NCBI RefSeq assembly: GCF_039602135.1
Contig: NZ_CP125942.1
Coordinates: 1,550,001 to 1,614,000, forward strand
Source of the DNA: Glutamicibacter sp. B1
GTDB lineage: Bacteria > Actinomycetota > Actinomycetes > Actinomycetales > Micrococcaceae
Direction of reading: 5' to 3'
DNA length: 64,000 nt
This document shows, piece by piece, positions 43,826 to 52,279 of the stretch. The position numbers and the translations under genes are program-made. The number at the start of each line of letters is the position of its first letter. Position 1 is the first letter of the stretch. Under the pieces are notes generated by a model that was not told the DNA's origin, made no database searches, and saw only the letters and a program-made list of their open reading frames with translations.

Positions 43826-45538
43826 CTAGCCTCGATTTTTCAGTGCAGGAGAATCGGTATCCCGGAATTCCTTGGGCGGAACCTTCCCGGCGGCATGCTG
43901 TTCTTCCTCGGCCAGGCGCAATTCCACCCGGCGGATCTTCCCGGAGATCGTCTTCGGCAAATCTGAGAATTCCAGCCGGCGAATGCGCTTGTAGGGTGCC
44001 AGATGCTCGCGGCAGAACCCCAGGACGTCTTCCGCGGTGCCCGCGTTCGCCTCGTAACCGGCAGCCAGGATGACAAAGGCCTTGGGCACCGAAAGCTTGA
44101 GCGGATCCGGGGAGGGGACCACCGCGACTTCGGCCACCGCCGGATGCTCCAGCACCACCGATTCAAGTTCGAAGGGACTGAGCTTGTAGTCGCTGGATTT
44201 GAAGACATCGTCCGCCCTGCCGATGTAGGTCAAGATCCCTTCTTCGTCGCGTTCGGCGATATCCCCGGTGTGATAGACCCCGTCACGCAGTGCCTCGTCG
44301 GTTTTCGCCTGGTCATCGAAGTAGCCCTTCATCAAACCCACCGGGCGGGGATCGATGCGCAGGCAGATTTCTCCCACTTCGGCCACGTGTCCGGTGGTGG
44401 GGTTGCGCAGTTCAATGTCGTAGCCAGGCATCGGGCGGCCCATGGCGCCTACCTTAACCGTTTCGCCGGGGGAATTGGCGATTTGGACCGTGGTTTCCGT
44501 TTGGCCATAGCCGTCACGGATCACCTGGCCCCACGCGGTGCGCACCTGGTCAATGACTTCGGCGTTCAACGGCTCGCCGGCCGACACCAGTTTGCGTGGC
44601 GGGGTTTTCAGTGTGGTCAGATCGGCCTGGATCAGGTAGCGCCATACCGTGGGAGGCGCGCAGAAACTGGTGACGTTCTCCGTGGCCATCTGCTCCATCA
44701 GCGCCTGGGCATCGAAGCGATCATAGTTGAAGACGAAGACGGTGGCTTCAGCGATCCACGGCCCGAAGAAATTGGACCACGCGTGCTTGCCCCAGCCGGG
44801 GGAGGCAACGTTCAAATGCACGTCGCCCGGCTCGACACCGATCCAGAACATGGTCGCCAGATGGCCCACCGGATACGAGGTGTGGGTGTGCTGCACGAGT
44901 TTCGGCTGGGAAGTGGTTCCGGAGGTGAAATACAGCAGCAGGTTCTCATCTTTGCGGGTCGGGGTCTCCAATGCGAACTCGGCTGGCGCCTGATGGGAGT
45001 CGTCAAAGTGCAGGGTTCCGGGGTAGCGGGCGCCGCCGACCTGGACGATGGCGTAGGCGCCGGGAACCTCGGTGAGCTTTTCCAGGTGATCGTGGCTGGT
45101 GATCACCCAGGTGGCCTTGCCTCGCTCGATGCGATCGGCGAGATCCTCGCTGGTGACCTGCGTGGTCGTTGGAATGATGACCGCTCCGAGTTTCATGCCG
45201 GCCAGCATGGTTTCCCACAGGGCCACCTCGTTGCCGAGCATCACGATGATCGCATCCCCGCGTTGCAGGCCCTCGTCGGAGAGCCAGCGGGCTACCTGGG
45301 TGGAACGCGTGGAGAGCTCAGACCAGCTGTAACGGGCAGATGTGCCATCCTGCTCGGTGAGAATCAGGGCTGGCTCATCGGCCCGCTGCGGATCCTTTGC
45401 GACGGCATCGAACCAGTCGTAGGCGAAGTTGAAGTCGGTGAATTCCGGCCACGTGAACTCCTCCCGAGCTCTTTGGTAGTCATCGCGCGCGGCCAAAAGC
45501 AGATCGCGGGCGGCTCGGAACTTCTCGGTATTGCTCAT
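43826..45538 (-). CDS. AMP-forming acyl-CoA synthetase (MACS-like), copy 1
   Basis: This 570-residue ligase activates a carboxylic acid with ATP and joins it to CoA. It has the P-loop-like motif YFTSGTTSQPKLV near residue 205, the A5 motif DGYGQTET near 355, the hinge IGRADDVFKSSDYKLSP near 450 and the catalytic Lys in PKTISGKIRRVEL near 540. The overall sequence matches medium-chain/AcsA-type acyl-CoA synthetases. The start is the ATG ending at 45538 with AAAGGA upstream; the frame runs 27 bases further without a site. It is divergent from the IclR gene. A close paralogue lies at 50427-52133. The substrate is unknown. Confidence 0.88.
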   Translation of the reverse strand: MSNTEKFRAARDLLLAARDDYQRAREEFTWPEFTDFNFAYDWFDAVAKDPQRADEPALILTEQDGTSARYSWSELSTRSTQVARWLSDEGLQRGDAIIVMLGNEVALWETMLAGMKLGAVIIPTTTQVTSEDLADRIERGKATWVITSHDHLEKLTEVPGAYAIVQVGGARYPGTLHFDDSHQAPAEFALETPTRKDENLLLYFTSGTTSQPKLVQHTHTSYPVGHLATMFWIGVEPGDVHLNVASPGWGKHAWSNFFGPWIAEATVFVFNYDRFDAQALMEQMATENVTSFCAPPTVWRYLIQADLTTLKTPPRKLVSAGEPLNAEVIDQVRTAWGQVIRDGYGQTETTVQIANSPGETVKVGAMGRPMPGYDIELRNPTTGHVAEVGEICLRIDPRPVGLMKGYFDDQAKTDEALRDGVYHTGDIAERDEEGILTYIGRADDVFKSSDYKLSPFELESVVLEHPAVAEVAVVPSPDPLKLSVPKAFVILAAGYEANAGTAEDVLGFCREHLAPYKRIRRLEFSDLPKTISGKIRRVELRLAEEEQHAAGKVPPKEFRDTDSPALKNRG

Positions 45539-45617
45539 CGCAGTCCTTTGCATTTCGGGCGACAATGCCCGTAGCTATCATCCTTCGTTCCCACTCAATA
45601 TACGGGAGTGACCAGTT

Positions 45618-45675
45618 TGGACGAATTGTTGCGCCATCATGCGTAGTCGCGTTGACGCAACACGCAATTTTGTCC
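45618..45675. promoter_or_regulatory. Candidate IclR operator in the divergent region
   Basis: The gap between the divergent ligase and iclR genes has nested dyads: GTTGCG (45628-45633) with CGCAAC (45656-45661), and TGCGT (45640-45644) with ACGCA (45655-45659). GGAC and GTCC mark the outer ends. Placement fits control by the adjacent IclR protein. Confidence 0.35.
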
Positions 45676-45768
45676 ACTGATTCATGGAATAAGCGAGCAA
45701 TGTGGCCTCCGTGCAGGAGCTGAAGAACAATTGGACGGTAACGGCTTGGATGGTCTAGCGTCTGAAAT

Positions 45769-46569
45769 ATGCCAAAGGAACAAGTTCCCGCCAAGAAACA
45801 GAACCCGCTTCTTGTGCTGGGAAAAATCAGCGCGATACTTGATTCCTTTTCCTTGCGGCAGCCCGTGCTGACCTTGGCCGATTTGCGTGAAGCCACGTCC
45901 ATGCCGGCCTCCACGGTCCAGCGCCTGGTGGCGAACCTCGTGGAACAAGGATTCCTGGATCGTGAGGGCGATGGCTATCGAATCGGCATGAAAATGGCGT
46001 ACTGGGCCGCCCCGGCTACCCGCGGCAAGGAAGTCCTCGACGTGATCAGCCCGCTCTTGGCCGAGCTGCGCGATACGACCGGCGAGACGGCGTGCCTTTT
46101 CCGGGCGGAAGCCGTTTACCGCGTCTGCGTTGGCATCGCCGAAACTCGCCATGTATTGCGTCGCGAAATGCATTTGGGGGAGTTGGCGCCGCTGCATGCT
46201 GGTTCCGCCGGCCGGGTCCTCTTGGCCTGGAAGCCGGAGCTGATGCAGCGCCTGGTGGAAGGGTCCTTGGAATCGCTGACCTCATCGACCATTACCGGTC
46301 TTGATGATTTGCAGACGGCCGTGGAAGCGACCCGCGCCGATGGCTTTGCGATCACCACCGGTGAACGGGAAAGCGGCGCGTCGGGGCTCTCGGCCCCGGT
46401 CTTCGACTCGGCGGCCCGGCTGGTGGCCGCGGTGACCATCAGCGGGCCGACGATGCGCATGCCGCAAGCGGTCTGCGAAGGTTGGGTGGAACCATTGCTG
46501 GAAACCGCCGAGCGCATGACCCGGCTGATCGGCGGCCGTTTCCCTGGCGAGACCCACCGCCCGGCCTAG
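45769..46569 (+). CDS. IclR family transcriptional regulator
   Basis: This 266-residue regulator has an N-terminal winged helix-turn-helix (about residues 15-75, with REATSMPASTVQRLVANLVEQ) and a C-terminal IclR effector domain (about 85-255), with MHLGELAPLHAGSAGRVLLAW near 135 and ERESGASGLSAPVFD near 200. The family usually senses small organic acids and represses or activates an adjacent catabolic operon. It is divergent from ligase copy 1. It ends in a palindromic CTAG shared with the stop of the convergent lyase gene. It is the most likely regulator of the 43.8-52.1 kb module. Confidence 0.92.
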   Translation: MPKEQVPAKKQNPLLVLGKISAILDSFSLRQPVLTLADLREATSMPASTVQRLVANLVEQGFLDREGDGYRIGMKMAYWAAPATRGKEVLDVISPLLAELRDTTGETACLFRAEAVYRVCVGIAETRHVLRREMHLGELAPLHAGSAGRVLLAWKPELMQRLVEGSLESLTSSTITGLDDLQTAVEATRADGFAITTGERESGASGLSAPVFDSAARLVAAVTISGPTMRMPQAVCEGWVEPLLETAERMTRLIGGRFPGETHRPA

Positions 46570-47522
46570 CCAGCGGCGGATGGCTCCGTGCCCGTTGGGA
46601 TGACCCACTCGAACGCCTTGGCCTTGGACCGCGCCCCCTGGGCGGACTTCGAGCGGTTCGGCTCGCCCAGCTGCGTCAGGAGCCTCTCGGAGAGCTGCAC
46701 CAGTTCGCCGAAGCGTTCAGGAGTCAGCCAGTCGGGCCGGGTTGCGAAGAGGATGTCCTCGCTGGAGGTGTTGCCGCTGGCGCCCGGTGCGAAGGGGCAA
46801 CCGCCCAAGCCGCCCAAGGCTCCATCAACCACTTCGGCTCCGGCGGCAATCGCTGCCAGCGTATTGGCCACTCCCAGCCCCCAGGTGTCGTGGCCGTGGA
46901 AGACGATGCGCCGTTGCGGCGCATTCTCCCGGACATTGGCGATCAGCGAAGCCACCTGGGCGGGAACCGCCTGGCCAAGGGTGTCGCAGATGACGATGTC
47001 GCAGGTTCCTTCTGCGCGCGGATCATTGGCGATCTGAAGTACCTTCGACTCCGGGACCTGGCCGTCGAAGGGACAGGTGAAGGAGGTCGCCAAGCAGAGC
47101 TGGATCCTCCCGTTAACCGCCTGGGCGTAGCGGACCGCTTCGGGCAGGGCCGCCATGCTTTCTTCGGTGCTTCGCGAGATATTGGCTTGGTTATGCGCGT
47201 CGGAGACCGAGAGGCAGTACTGGAAATTGGTGATGCCCGCCTTCGCGGCCTTGGCCACATGTCCCGGGGTCGCCACCCAGATCCAGCAGTGCGCCAGTTC
47301 TTGCGGTGTCAACGCTTCGGCGACCTCCAGGGTGTTGGCCATCGGCGGTACCAGATCGGCGCGGGCCATGGAGCCGAGCTCGATTTCCTGGACTCCCAGG
47401 CGCAACAGTTCCCGGACGGTCGCGATTTTCTCTTCGGTGCTCAGAAGCTTTCCGGTCAGCTGCAGTCCGTCGCGCAGGGTGACGTCGCGCAGGGTGGCTG
47501 CTGGTGTGAAGTTGTAGCTCAT
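46566..47522 (-). CDS. Hydroxymethylglutaryl-CoA lyase family protein
   Basis: This 318-residue TIM-barrel lyase has LRDVTLRDGLQ (residues 11-21, catalytic Arg-Asp), the metal-binding FHGHDTWGLG near residue 218, and the diagnostic Cys loop GGLGGCPFAPGASGN near 250-264. True HMG-CoA lyases cleave HMG-CoA to acetyl-CoA and acetoacetate; relatives cleave similar branched 3-hydroxyacyl-CoAs. Its start overlaps the stop of the CoA-transferase gene by 4 bases, so the two are coupled and the transferase probably makes its CoA substrate. Its stop overlaps iclR in CTAG. Confidence 0.9.
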   Translation of the reverse strand: MSYNFTPAATLRDVTLRDGLQLTGKLLSTEEKIATVRELLRLGVQEIELGSMARADLVPPMANTLEVAEALTPQELAHCWIWVATPGHVAKAAKAGITNFQYCLSVSDAHNQANISRSTEESMAALPEAVRYAQAVNGRIQLCLATSFTCPFDGQVPESKVLQIANDPRAEGTCDIVICDTLGQAVPAQVASLIANVRENAPQRRIVFHGHDTWGLGVANTLAAIAAGAEVVDGALGGLGGCPFAPGASGNTSSEDILFATRPDWLTPERFGELVQLSERLLTQLGEPNRSKSAQGARSKAKAFEWVIPTGTEPSAAG

Positions 47523-48778
47523 GCTTGGCTCGTTTCGCTGCTGGTGGCGTTCATGATTTCTTCCGGGCTGTAGCCCAGGAGCGTGCCGAGGACGTCATTG
47601 GTATGCTCGCCGAGGTCCGGGCCGAGGTTCCGGATCGGCAGGGAGGCTGCGCCCATGACCGGGACGATCCCGGGGAATCCGACCCCGGGGAGCACCTCCT
47701 GGCCGGTGGAAACGTCGAAGTTCTGGATCATATTGCGGGCCTGGTACTGGGGCTCGTTCACAATATCCTCGGCCGTGTAAATGGGGCCGGCCGGAACGCC
47801 TGCGGCATCCAGCACAGCCAATGCATCTGCGGAGTCCAAGGTCCCGCTCCAAGCGCCGATGGCCTGGTCAAGCATTTCGCTCTGTTCCCATCGCTGGGCG
47901 TTGGACTGCAGGTTCTCGTCGTTGGCCAGATCGGGGCGGCCGATGGCTTCCATGTATCTGCGGTAGATTCCATCGCCGTTGCCGGCCACCACGATGCTCG
48001 CCCCGTCGGCGCACAGATAGGCGTTGGACGGGGCGATGCCTTCCATCCGTCCTCCGGTGCGGGTCCGGGATTCGCCGTAGGCGCCCTGGTCGGGGATCAG
48101 CGATTCCATCATGGAGAACATTGCCTCGTGCAGGGCGACGTCGATGATCCGGTGATCCAGTGGCAGGGGATTATCGCCTGTGCTCTTGCGGTCGCGTTCG
48201 AAGAGGGCCATCACCGCTCCGAATGCGGCGTAGAGCCCGGCGATGGAGTCGCCGATCGAGACTCCTACGCGGACCGGGGCGCGGTCGGGGTCGCCGACCA
48301 GGTTGCGGAACCCGCTGAAGGCTTCAGCCACGGCGGCGAATCCCGGACGTTCAGATAACGGGCCGGTTTGGCCGAAGGCCGAGATTCGGGTGATCACCAG
48401 ATTCGGGTTCGCCGCGCTGAGTTCATCTGGTCCGAGACCCCATTTCTCCAGGGTTCCGGGCCGGAAGTTTTCCAGCAGCACGTCGCATTCGCGCACCAGA
48501 TCGAGGACTGCGGCCCGACCGGCGTCGCTGCGCAGGTCGAGCACCACGGATTTCTTGTTCCGGTTGATTGTGCGATAGAGCATGGAGACGCTGCCCTTTT
48601 TCAGGCGCCAGTTGCGCAGTTCGTCGCCGGTTTTGGGGCGTTCGACCTTGATGACTTCGGCTCCGAAGTCCGCCAGCAGGCGTCCGGCGGTGGGCGCTGC
48701 GATGTAGTTGCCCAGCTCCAGGACGCGGATGCCTTCCAGCGGGGCGATGGCCTCGGTGGTTCGATCTTGGTGGCTCAT
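47519..48778 (-). CDS. CaiB/BaiF family CoA-transferase
   Basis: This 419-residue class III CoA-transferase opens with GIRVLELGNYIAAPTAGRLL near residue 18. It has GAEVIKVERPKTGDELR near 45, ENFRPGTLEKWGLG near 108 and the catalytic-Asp region VGVSIGDSIAGLYAA near 175. It moves CoA between carboxylic acids without ATP. ATG start with AAGGAG upstream. It is directly upstream of, and coupled to, the HMG-CoA-lyase-type enzyme, so it is likely to activate a hydroxy-dicarboxylic acid for cleavage. The GntP permease gene lies 27 bases upstream on the same strand. Confidence 0.9.
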   Translation of the reverse strand: MSHQDRTTEAIAPLEGIRVLELGNYIAAPTAGRLLADFGAEVIKVERPKTGDELRNWRLKKGSVSMLYRTINRNKKSVVLDLRSDAGRAAVLDLVRECDVLLENFRPGTLEKWGLGPDELSAANPNLVITRISAFGQTGPLSERPGFAAVAEAFSGFRNLVGDPDRAPVRVGVSIGDSIAGLYAAFGAVMALFERDRKSTGDNPLPLDHRIIDVALHEAMFSMMESLIPDQGAYGESRTRTGGRMEGIAPSNAYLCADGASIVVAGNGDGIYRRYMEAIGRPDLANDENLQSNAQRWEQSEMLDQAIGAWSGTLDSADALAVLDAAGVPAGPIYTAEDIVNEPQYQARNMIQNFDVSTGQEVLPGVGFPGIVPVMGAASLPIRNLGPDLGEHTNDVLGTLLGYSPEEIMNATSSETSQA

Positions 48779-48805
48779 ATATAGCTCCTTGTCAGGTGGC
48801 TGGGA

Positions 48806-50230
48806 TCAGATGAAGATGCTCATGACCAGGACGAGTCCCAAGGCGATCACCGAGGCGACGGAAACGCCGACGGTCACCGACTTCAGGGCGCCTCGGACGG
48901 TTTGGCCCAGCAGGGATTGCAGCAGCCAGAAGGTATTCGAGGTTACGTGGATCATGAACAGCGAGCCGGCGCCGGCGGCCAGCGCGATGAGCACCGGATC
49001 CAGTCCCAGTGCCGGAGCGATGGGGGCGAGCATGCCGGCGGCGGTGATCACCGAAAGCGTCACCGAGCCCACGGCGATGTGCAGCACCGCGGCAATCACC
49101 CAGACGACCACCAGCGGTGCCACGGCGCTGGCACTGAAGAATCCGCCGAGGATATCGCCCAGTCCGGCGGCGGCCACGGTAGCTGCCAGCGAACCGCCGG
49201 CGCCGGTGAGCAACAGGATCTGTCCGCTTTCCTTGAAGCCGGTGCCGATCGCCTCTTCCACGCCCTTTTGGCCGATGGCTCCGCGGGCCACGATGGTGGT
49301 GCCGATCAGGCCGATGAGCAGGGCGACCACGGGGTTGCCCAGCAGTTCCAGCACGCCGTTCTGGAACTTGGCGATTTCGGCAAGGGCGCCGGCGGCAATG
49401 AGGATCAGCGAAAGCAGCAGGGGAGCGAAGAGCAGCAGCAACGAGGTTTCGCGCTTGCCCTCGGGGCCAACGGCCAGCTTCACCGCTCCTGGATCGGCCT
49501 GCGGCTGCTGGCCCTCGTCAATGCCAACGCGGACGCTGCCAGGCTGGTTCGGGGTGCTCTGCGGGTAGTCATCTTCCTCGAAGACACTCTGCTCGTCGCG
49601 CGCTGGCTTCCAGAACCCGCGGCGGAACAAGAAGGACATGATCAGCACTGCCAGCAGAACTGTTGGCACTACCAGGAGCAGACCGCAGATCAGCATCTTG
49701 CCCAGCGATACGCCCAGCACTCCGGCTACCGCCAAGGCGCCGACGCCGGGAACCATGAAGATGATGCCGCACTCCAGCGAGATGGCCATGGCCGTGGCCA
49801 GCCGGGCGGTGCCCATCGGACCGATCTTGGTGGCCATGCGACGTGCCAGCGGTGCCGAAATGACGATCAGGACGTCAACGAAGATCGACTGCAGCACGGT
49901 GCTCATGGCTACCGCCATGGAGTAGGGCAAGGCCTTGGGGCCGAACACCGAGAGCAGGCGTTCGACCAGGCGGCGGATGGCGCCGACCTCGTTGAGGATG
50001 GATCCCATCAGCACGCCGAAGGCGATGAGCAGGCCGACCTCCATCATGATGTCGCCGAAGCCCTTGGTGATGGTCTCGATGGTCTTGCTGATGCCAAGTT
50101 GCGTGCTCAGTCCCAGATACAGGGAGCCGAGGATCAGCCCGATGACGGGGTTGACCTTGAATTTGACGATCAGCAGCACCGTGGCGAGCACGGCCACGGC
50201 GGTGTTTATCAGAATCGCTGTATCTGACAT
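48806..50230 (-). CDS. GntP family permease (gluconate/organic acid:H+ symporter)
   Basis: This 474-residue membrane protein has about 12-14 hydrophobic segments and matches the GntP family: KFKVNPVIGLILGSLYLGL near residue 25, ITKGFGDIMMEVGLLIAFG near 52 and LLLTGAGGSLAATVAAAGLG near 340. Characterised members import gluconate, fructuronate or related hydroxy acids with protons. The start is the ATG ending at 50230; the frame is open 48 bases further without a better site. It is the first gene of the permease-transferase-lyase operon, so it probably imports the acid that the two enzymes degrade. Confidence 0.88.
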   Translation of the reverse strand: MSDTAILINTAVAVLATVLLIVKFKVNPVIGLILGSLYLGLSTQLGISKTIETITKGFGDIMMEVGLLIAFGVLMGSILNEVGAIRRLVERLLSVFGPKALPYSMAVAMSTVLQSIFVDVLIVISAPLARRMATKIGPMGTARLATAMAISLECGIIFMVPGVGALAVAGVLGVSLGKMLICGLLLVVPTVLLAVLIMSFLFRRGFWKPARDEQSVFEEDDYPQSTPNQPGSVRVGIDEGQQPQADPGAVKLAVGPEGKRETSLLLLFAPLLLSLILIAAGALAEIAKFQNGVLELLGNPVVALLIGLIGTTIVARGAIGQKGVEEAIGTGFKESGQILLLTGAGGSLAATVAAAGLGDILGGFFSASAVAPLVVVWVIAAVLHIAVGSVTLSVITAAGMLAPIAPALGLDPVLIALAAGAGSLFMIHVTSNTFWLLQSLLGQTVRGALKSVTVGVSVASVIALGLVLVMSIFI

Positions 50231-50375
50231 GGGGATCCGATCTTCGTTGATAACGGGTAGACGTGAGCTGGGCCACAAAACTCTGATTCATAGTATGAGT
50301 TGCAACCCACGATGTAAACTTCATGTCGTTATTGAGTCATCGCCGACCGGCAGGCATTTGCGCTTAACCGCAGCG

Positions 50376-50402
50376 GGCCCCGCAGCAACAAGCTGCGGGG
50401 CC
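50376..50402 (-). terminator. Hairpin between ligase copy 2 and the permease gene
   Basis: A perfect 11-base GC-rich stem (50376-50386 with 50392-50402) with an AACAA loop lies 24 bases past the end of ligase copy 2 on the minus strand. No T-run follows, so efficiency is uncertain. It implies that the permease operon has its own promoter in 50231-50375. Confidence 0.55.
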
Positions 50403-50426
50403 AGACAAGGCGCGTGGACAGAGTGG

Positions 50427-52133
50427 TTATGGTTTCGGTGAAGGAAAGTCCGTATCCCGGTATTCCTTGCCCGCCGGTTCGCCGCCATTAAAACGGCGCT
50501 CCTCGGCCTGGCGCAATTCCACGCGGCGGATCTTGCCCGAAATGGTTTTGGGCAATTGGGCGAACTCGATGCGCCGCACCCGCTTGAAGGCCGAGAGGTG
50601 CTCGCGGCAATGCGCCAAAATCGACTCCGCGAGTTCGGGGCCGGGCTGCGCATTGCCCGTGGGAACGATGTAGGCCTTTGGCACGCTCAAGCGCAATTCA
50701 TCCGGGGTCGGCACCACCGCTGCCTCGGCCACCCCGGGATGCTCGATCAGCACGGATTCCAGCTCGAAGGGGCTGATCTTGTAGTCGCTGGACTTGAAGA
50801 CGTCATCGGCGCGGCCCACGTAGGTCAAGACGCCTCGTTCATCACGTTCAGCGATATCCCCGGTGTGGTAGACCCCGTCACGGAAGACCTCGGCGGTTTT
50901 CTCCGGGTTCTCGAAGTAGCCCTTCATCAGCCCCAGCGGGCGGGGATCGGTCACCAGGCAGATCTCGCCCAGATCCCCGGCCTCGCCGGTAGCAGGGTCG
51001 CGCAGCACGATGTCGTAGCCTGGCATCTCGCGTCCCATGGCGCCGATGGTGATCGGCACTCCGGGCGGATTGGCGATCTGCACCGTGGTTTCGGTCTGGC
51101 CAAAGCCGTCGCGGATGACCTGGCCCCAGGATTTCTGCACCTGGTCGATGACTTCGGCATTCAGCGGTTCGCCAGCGGAGACCAGTTTCTTCGGCGGATT
51201 CTTCAACGCGCTCAGATCCGCCTGGATCAGCAAGCGCCACACGGTCTGCGGAGCGCAGAAGCTGGTGACCTTCTCGGTGTCCATCTGGTTCATCAGCGCG
51301 ATCGGATCGAAGCGGTCATAGTTGTAGAGGAATACGGTGGCTTCGGCGATCCACGGTGCGAACAGATTCGACCATGCATGCTTGGCCCAGCCTGGGGAAG
51401 CGACATTTAGATGCACATCGCCTGGTTCCAGCCCGATCCAGAACATCGTGCTCAAGTGCCCCACCGGGTACGAAGTATGAGTGTGCTCCACCAGCTTCGC
51501 CTTGGAAGTGGTTCCGGAGGTGAAATAGCGCAGCAGTGTTTCATCGGCGCGCGTGGGGGAGTCCAGCTGGAATTCGGCTTCGGCGTTGTAGGACTGCGCG
51601 AAGTCGAGGATGCCTTCAGTTGCGCTGCCGCCAATCTGGATCAGCGTGTAATCGCCGGGGACCGTCTCGAATTTCTGGATCTCGCCCTGGTTGGTGATCA
51701 CCCACTGGATATGCCCGCGCTCGATGCGATCGGCCAGGTCCGTGGGGGTCAGCTGCGTGGTGCAGGGGATCAGGATTGCCCCGAGCTTGATGCCGGCCAG
51801 CATCGATTCCCAGAGTTCCACTTGGTTGCCGAGCATCACTGCGATCGTCTGGCCTCGGCGCACTCCTATATCGCTGAGCCAGCGCGCGAGTTGCGTGGAG
51901 CGCTGCGAGAGCTCGGCCCAACTGCGGCGTGTTGAGCTGCCGTCGCGTTCGGTGATGATCAGTGCCGGCGCATCGGCTCGTTGCGGATCCTTGGCCACTT
52001 GGTCGAACCAGTCGGAGCCGAAGTTGAACTCGCTGAACTCGGGCCAGCGGAATTCTTCCCGCGCCGTCTCGTAGTACTCGCGCATTTCCAGGAGCCGATC
52101 TCGGGCTGCTCTGAATTCATCTGTAACGCTCAC
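50427..52133 (-). CDS. AMP-forming acyl-CoA synthetase (MACS-like), copy 2
   Basis: This 568-residue paralogue of the ligase at 43826-45538 shares nearly every block: RYFTSGTTSKAKLV, NVASPGWAKHAWSN, DGFGQTET, VGRADDVFKSSDYKISP and the catalytic Lys in PKTISGKIRRVEL. Small differences in the middle acyl-binding region suggest related but not identical substrates. The start is GTG ending at 52133 with GGAAGG upstream; the frame stays open to 52262 but lacks a site there. The two copies flank the IclR, lyase, transferase and permease genes. The PfkB kinase diverges from it. Confidence 0.88.
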   Translation of the reverse strand: MSVTDEFRAARDRLLEMREYYETAREEFRWPEFSEFNFGSDWFDQVAKDPQRADAPALIITERDGSSTRRSWAELSQRSTQLARWLSDIGVRRGQTIAVMLGNQVELWESMLAGIKLGAILIPCTTQLTPTDLADRIERGHIQWVITNQGEIQKFETVPGDYTLIQIGGSATEGILDFAQSYNAEAEFQLDSPTRADETLLRYFTSGTTSKAKLVEHTHTSYPVGHLSTMFWIGLEPGDVHLNVASPGWAKHAWSNLFAPWIAEATVFLYNYDRFDPIALMNQMDTEKVTSFCAPQTVWRLLIQADLSALKNPPKKLVSAGEPLNAEVIDQVQKSWGQVIRDGFGQTETTVQIANPPGVPITIGAMGREMPGYDIVLRDPATGEAGDLGEICLVTDPRPLGLMKGYFENPEKTAEVFRDGVYHTGDIAERDERGVLTYVGRADDVFKSSDYKISPFELESVLIEHPGVAEAAVVPTPDELRLSVPKAYIVPTGNAQPGPELAESILAHCREHLSAFKRVRRIEFAQLPKTISGKIRRVELRQAEERRFNGGEPAGKEYRDTDFPSPKP

Positions 52134-52279
52134 AACTAACCTTCCGTCGCTGGGACTAGGGCACCCCACATCATCGTGAGGCAGATCACTTGCCAATATA
52201 CTTTGAAGTCCAAGGGTTTGAAAGCGCAATTGGTGCCAAACTGTTGAATCGGATGATGCCACGCGTATTTAATAAGTGC

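Noticed and set aside
44003..45574. Long plus-strand open frame opposite the acyl-CoA ligase
   Set aside because: It mirrors a gene with clear catalytic motifs; long antisense frames are expected in GC-rich coding DNA and its translation has no family features.
48902..50227. Long plus-strand open frame opposite the GntP permease
   Set aside because: Its product is a low-complexity His/Gln/Gly-rich mirror of a membrane protein, and it has no ribosome binding site.
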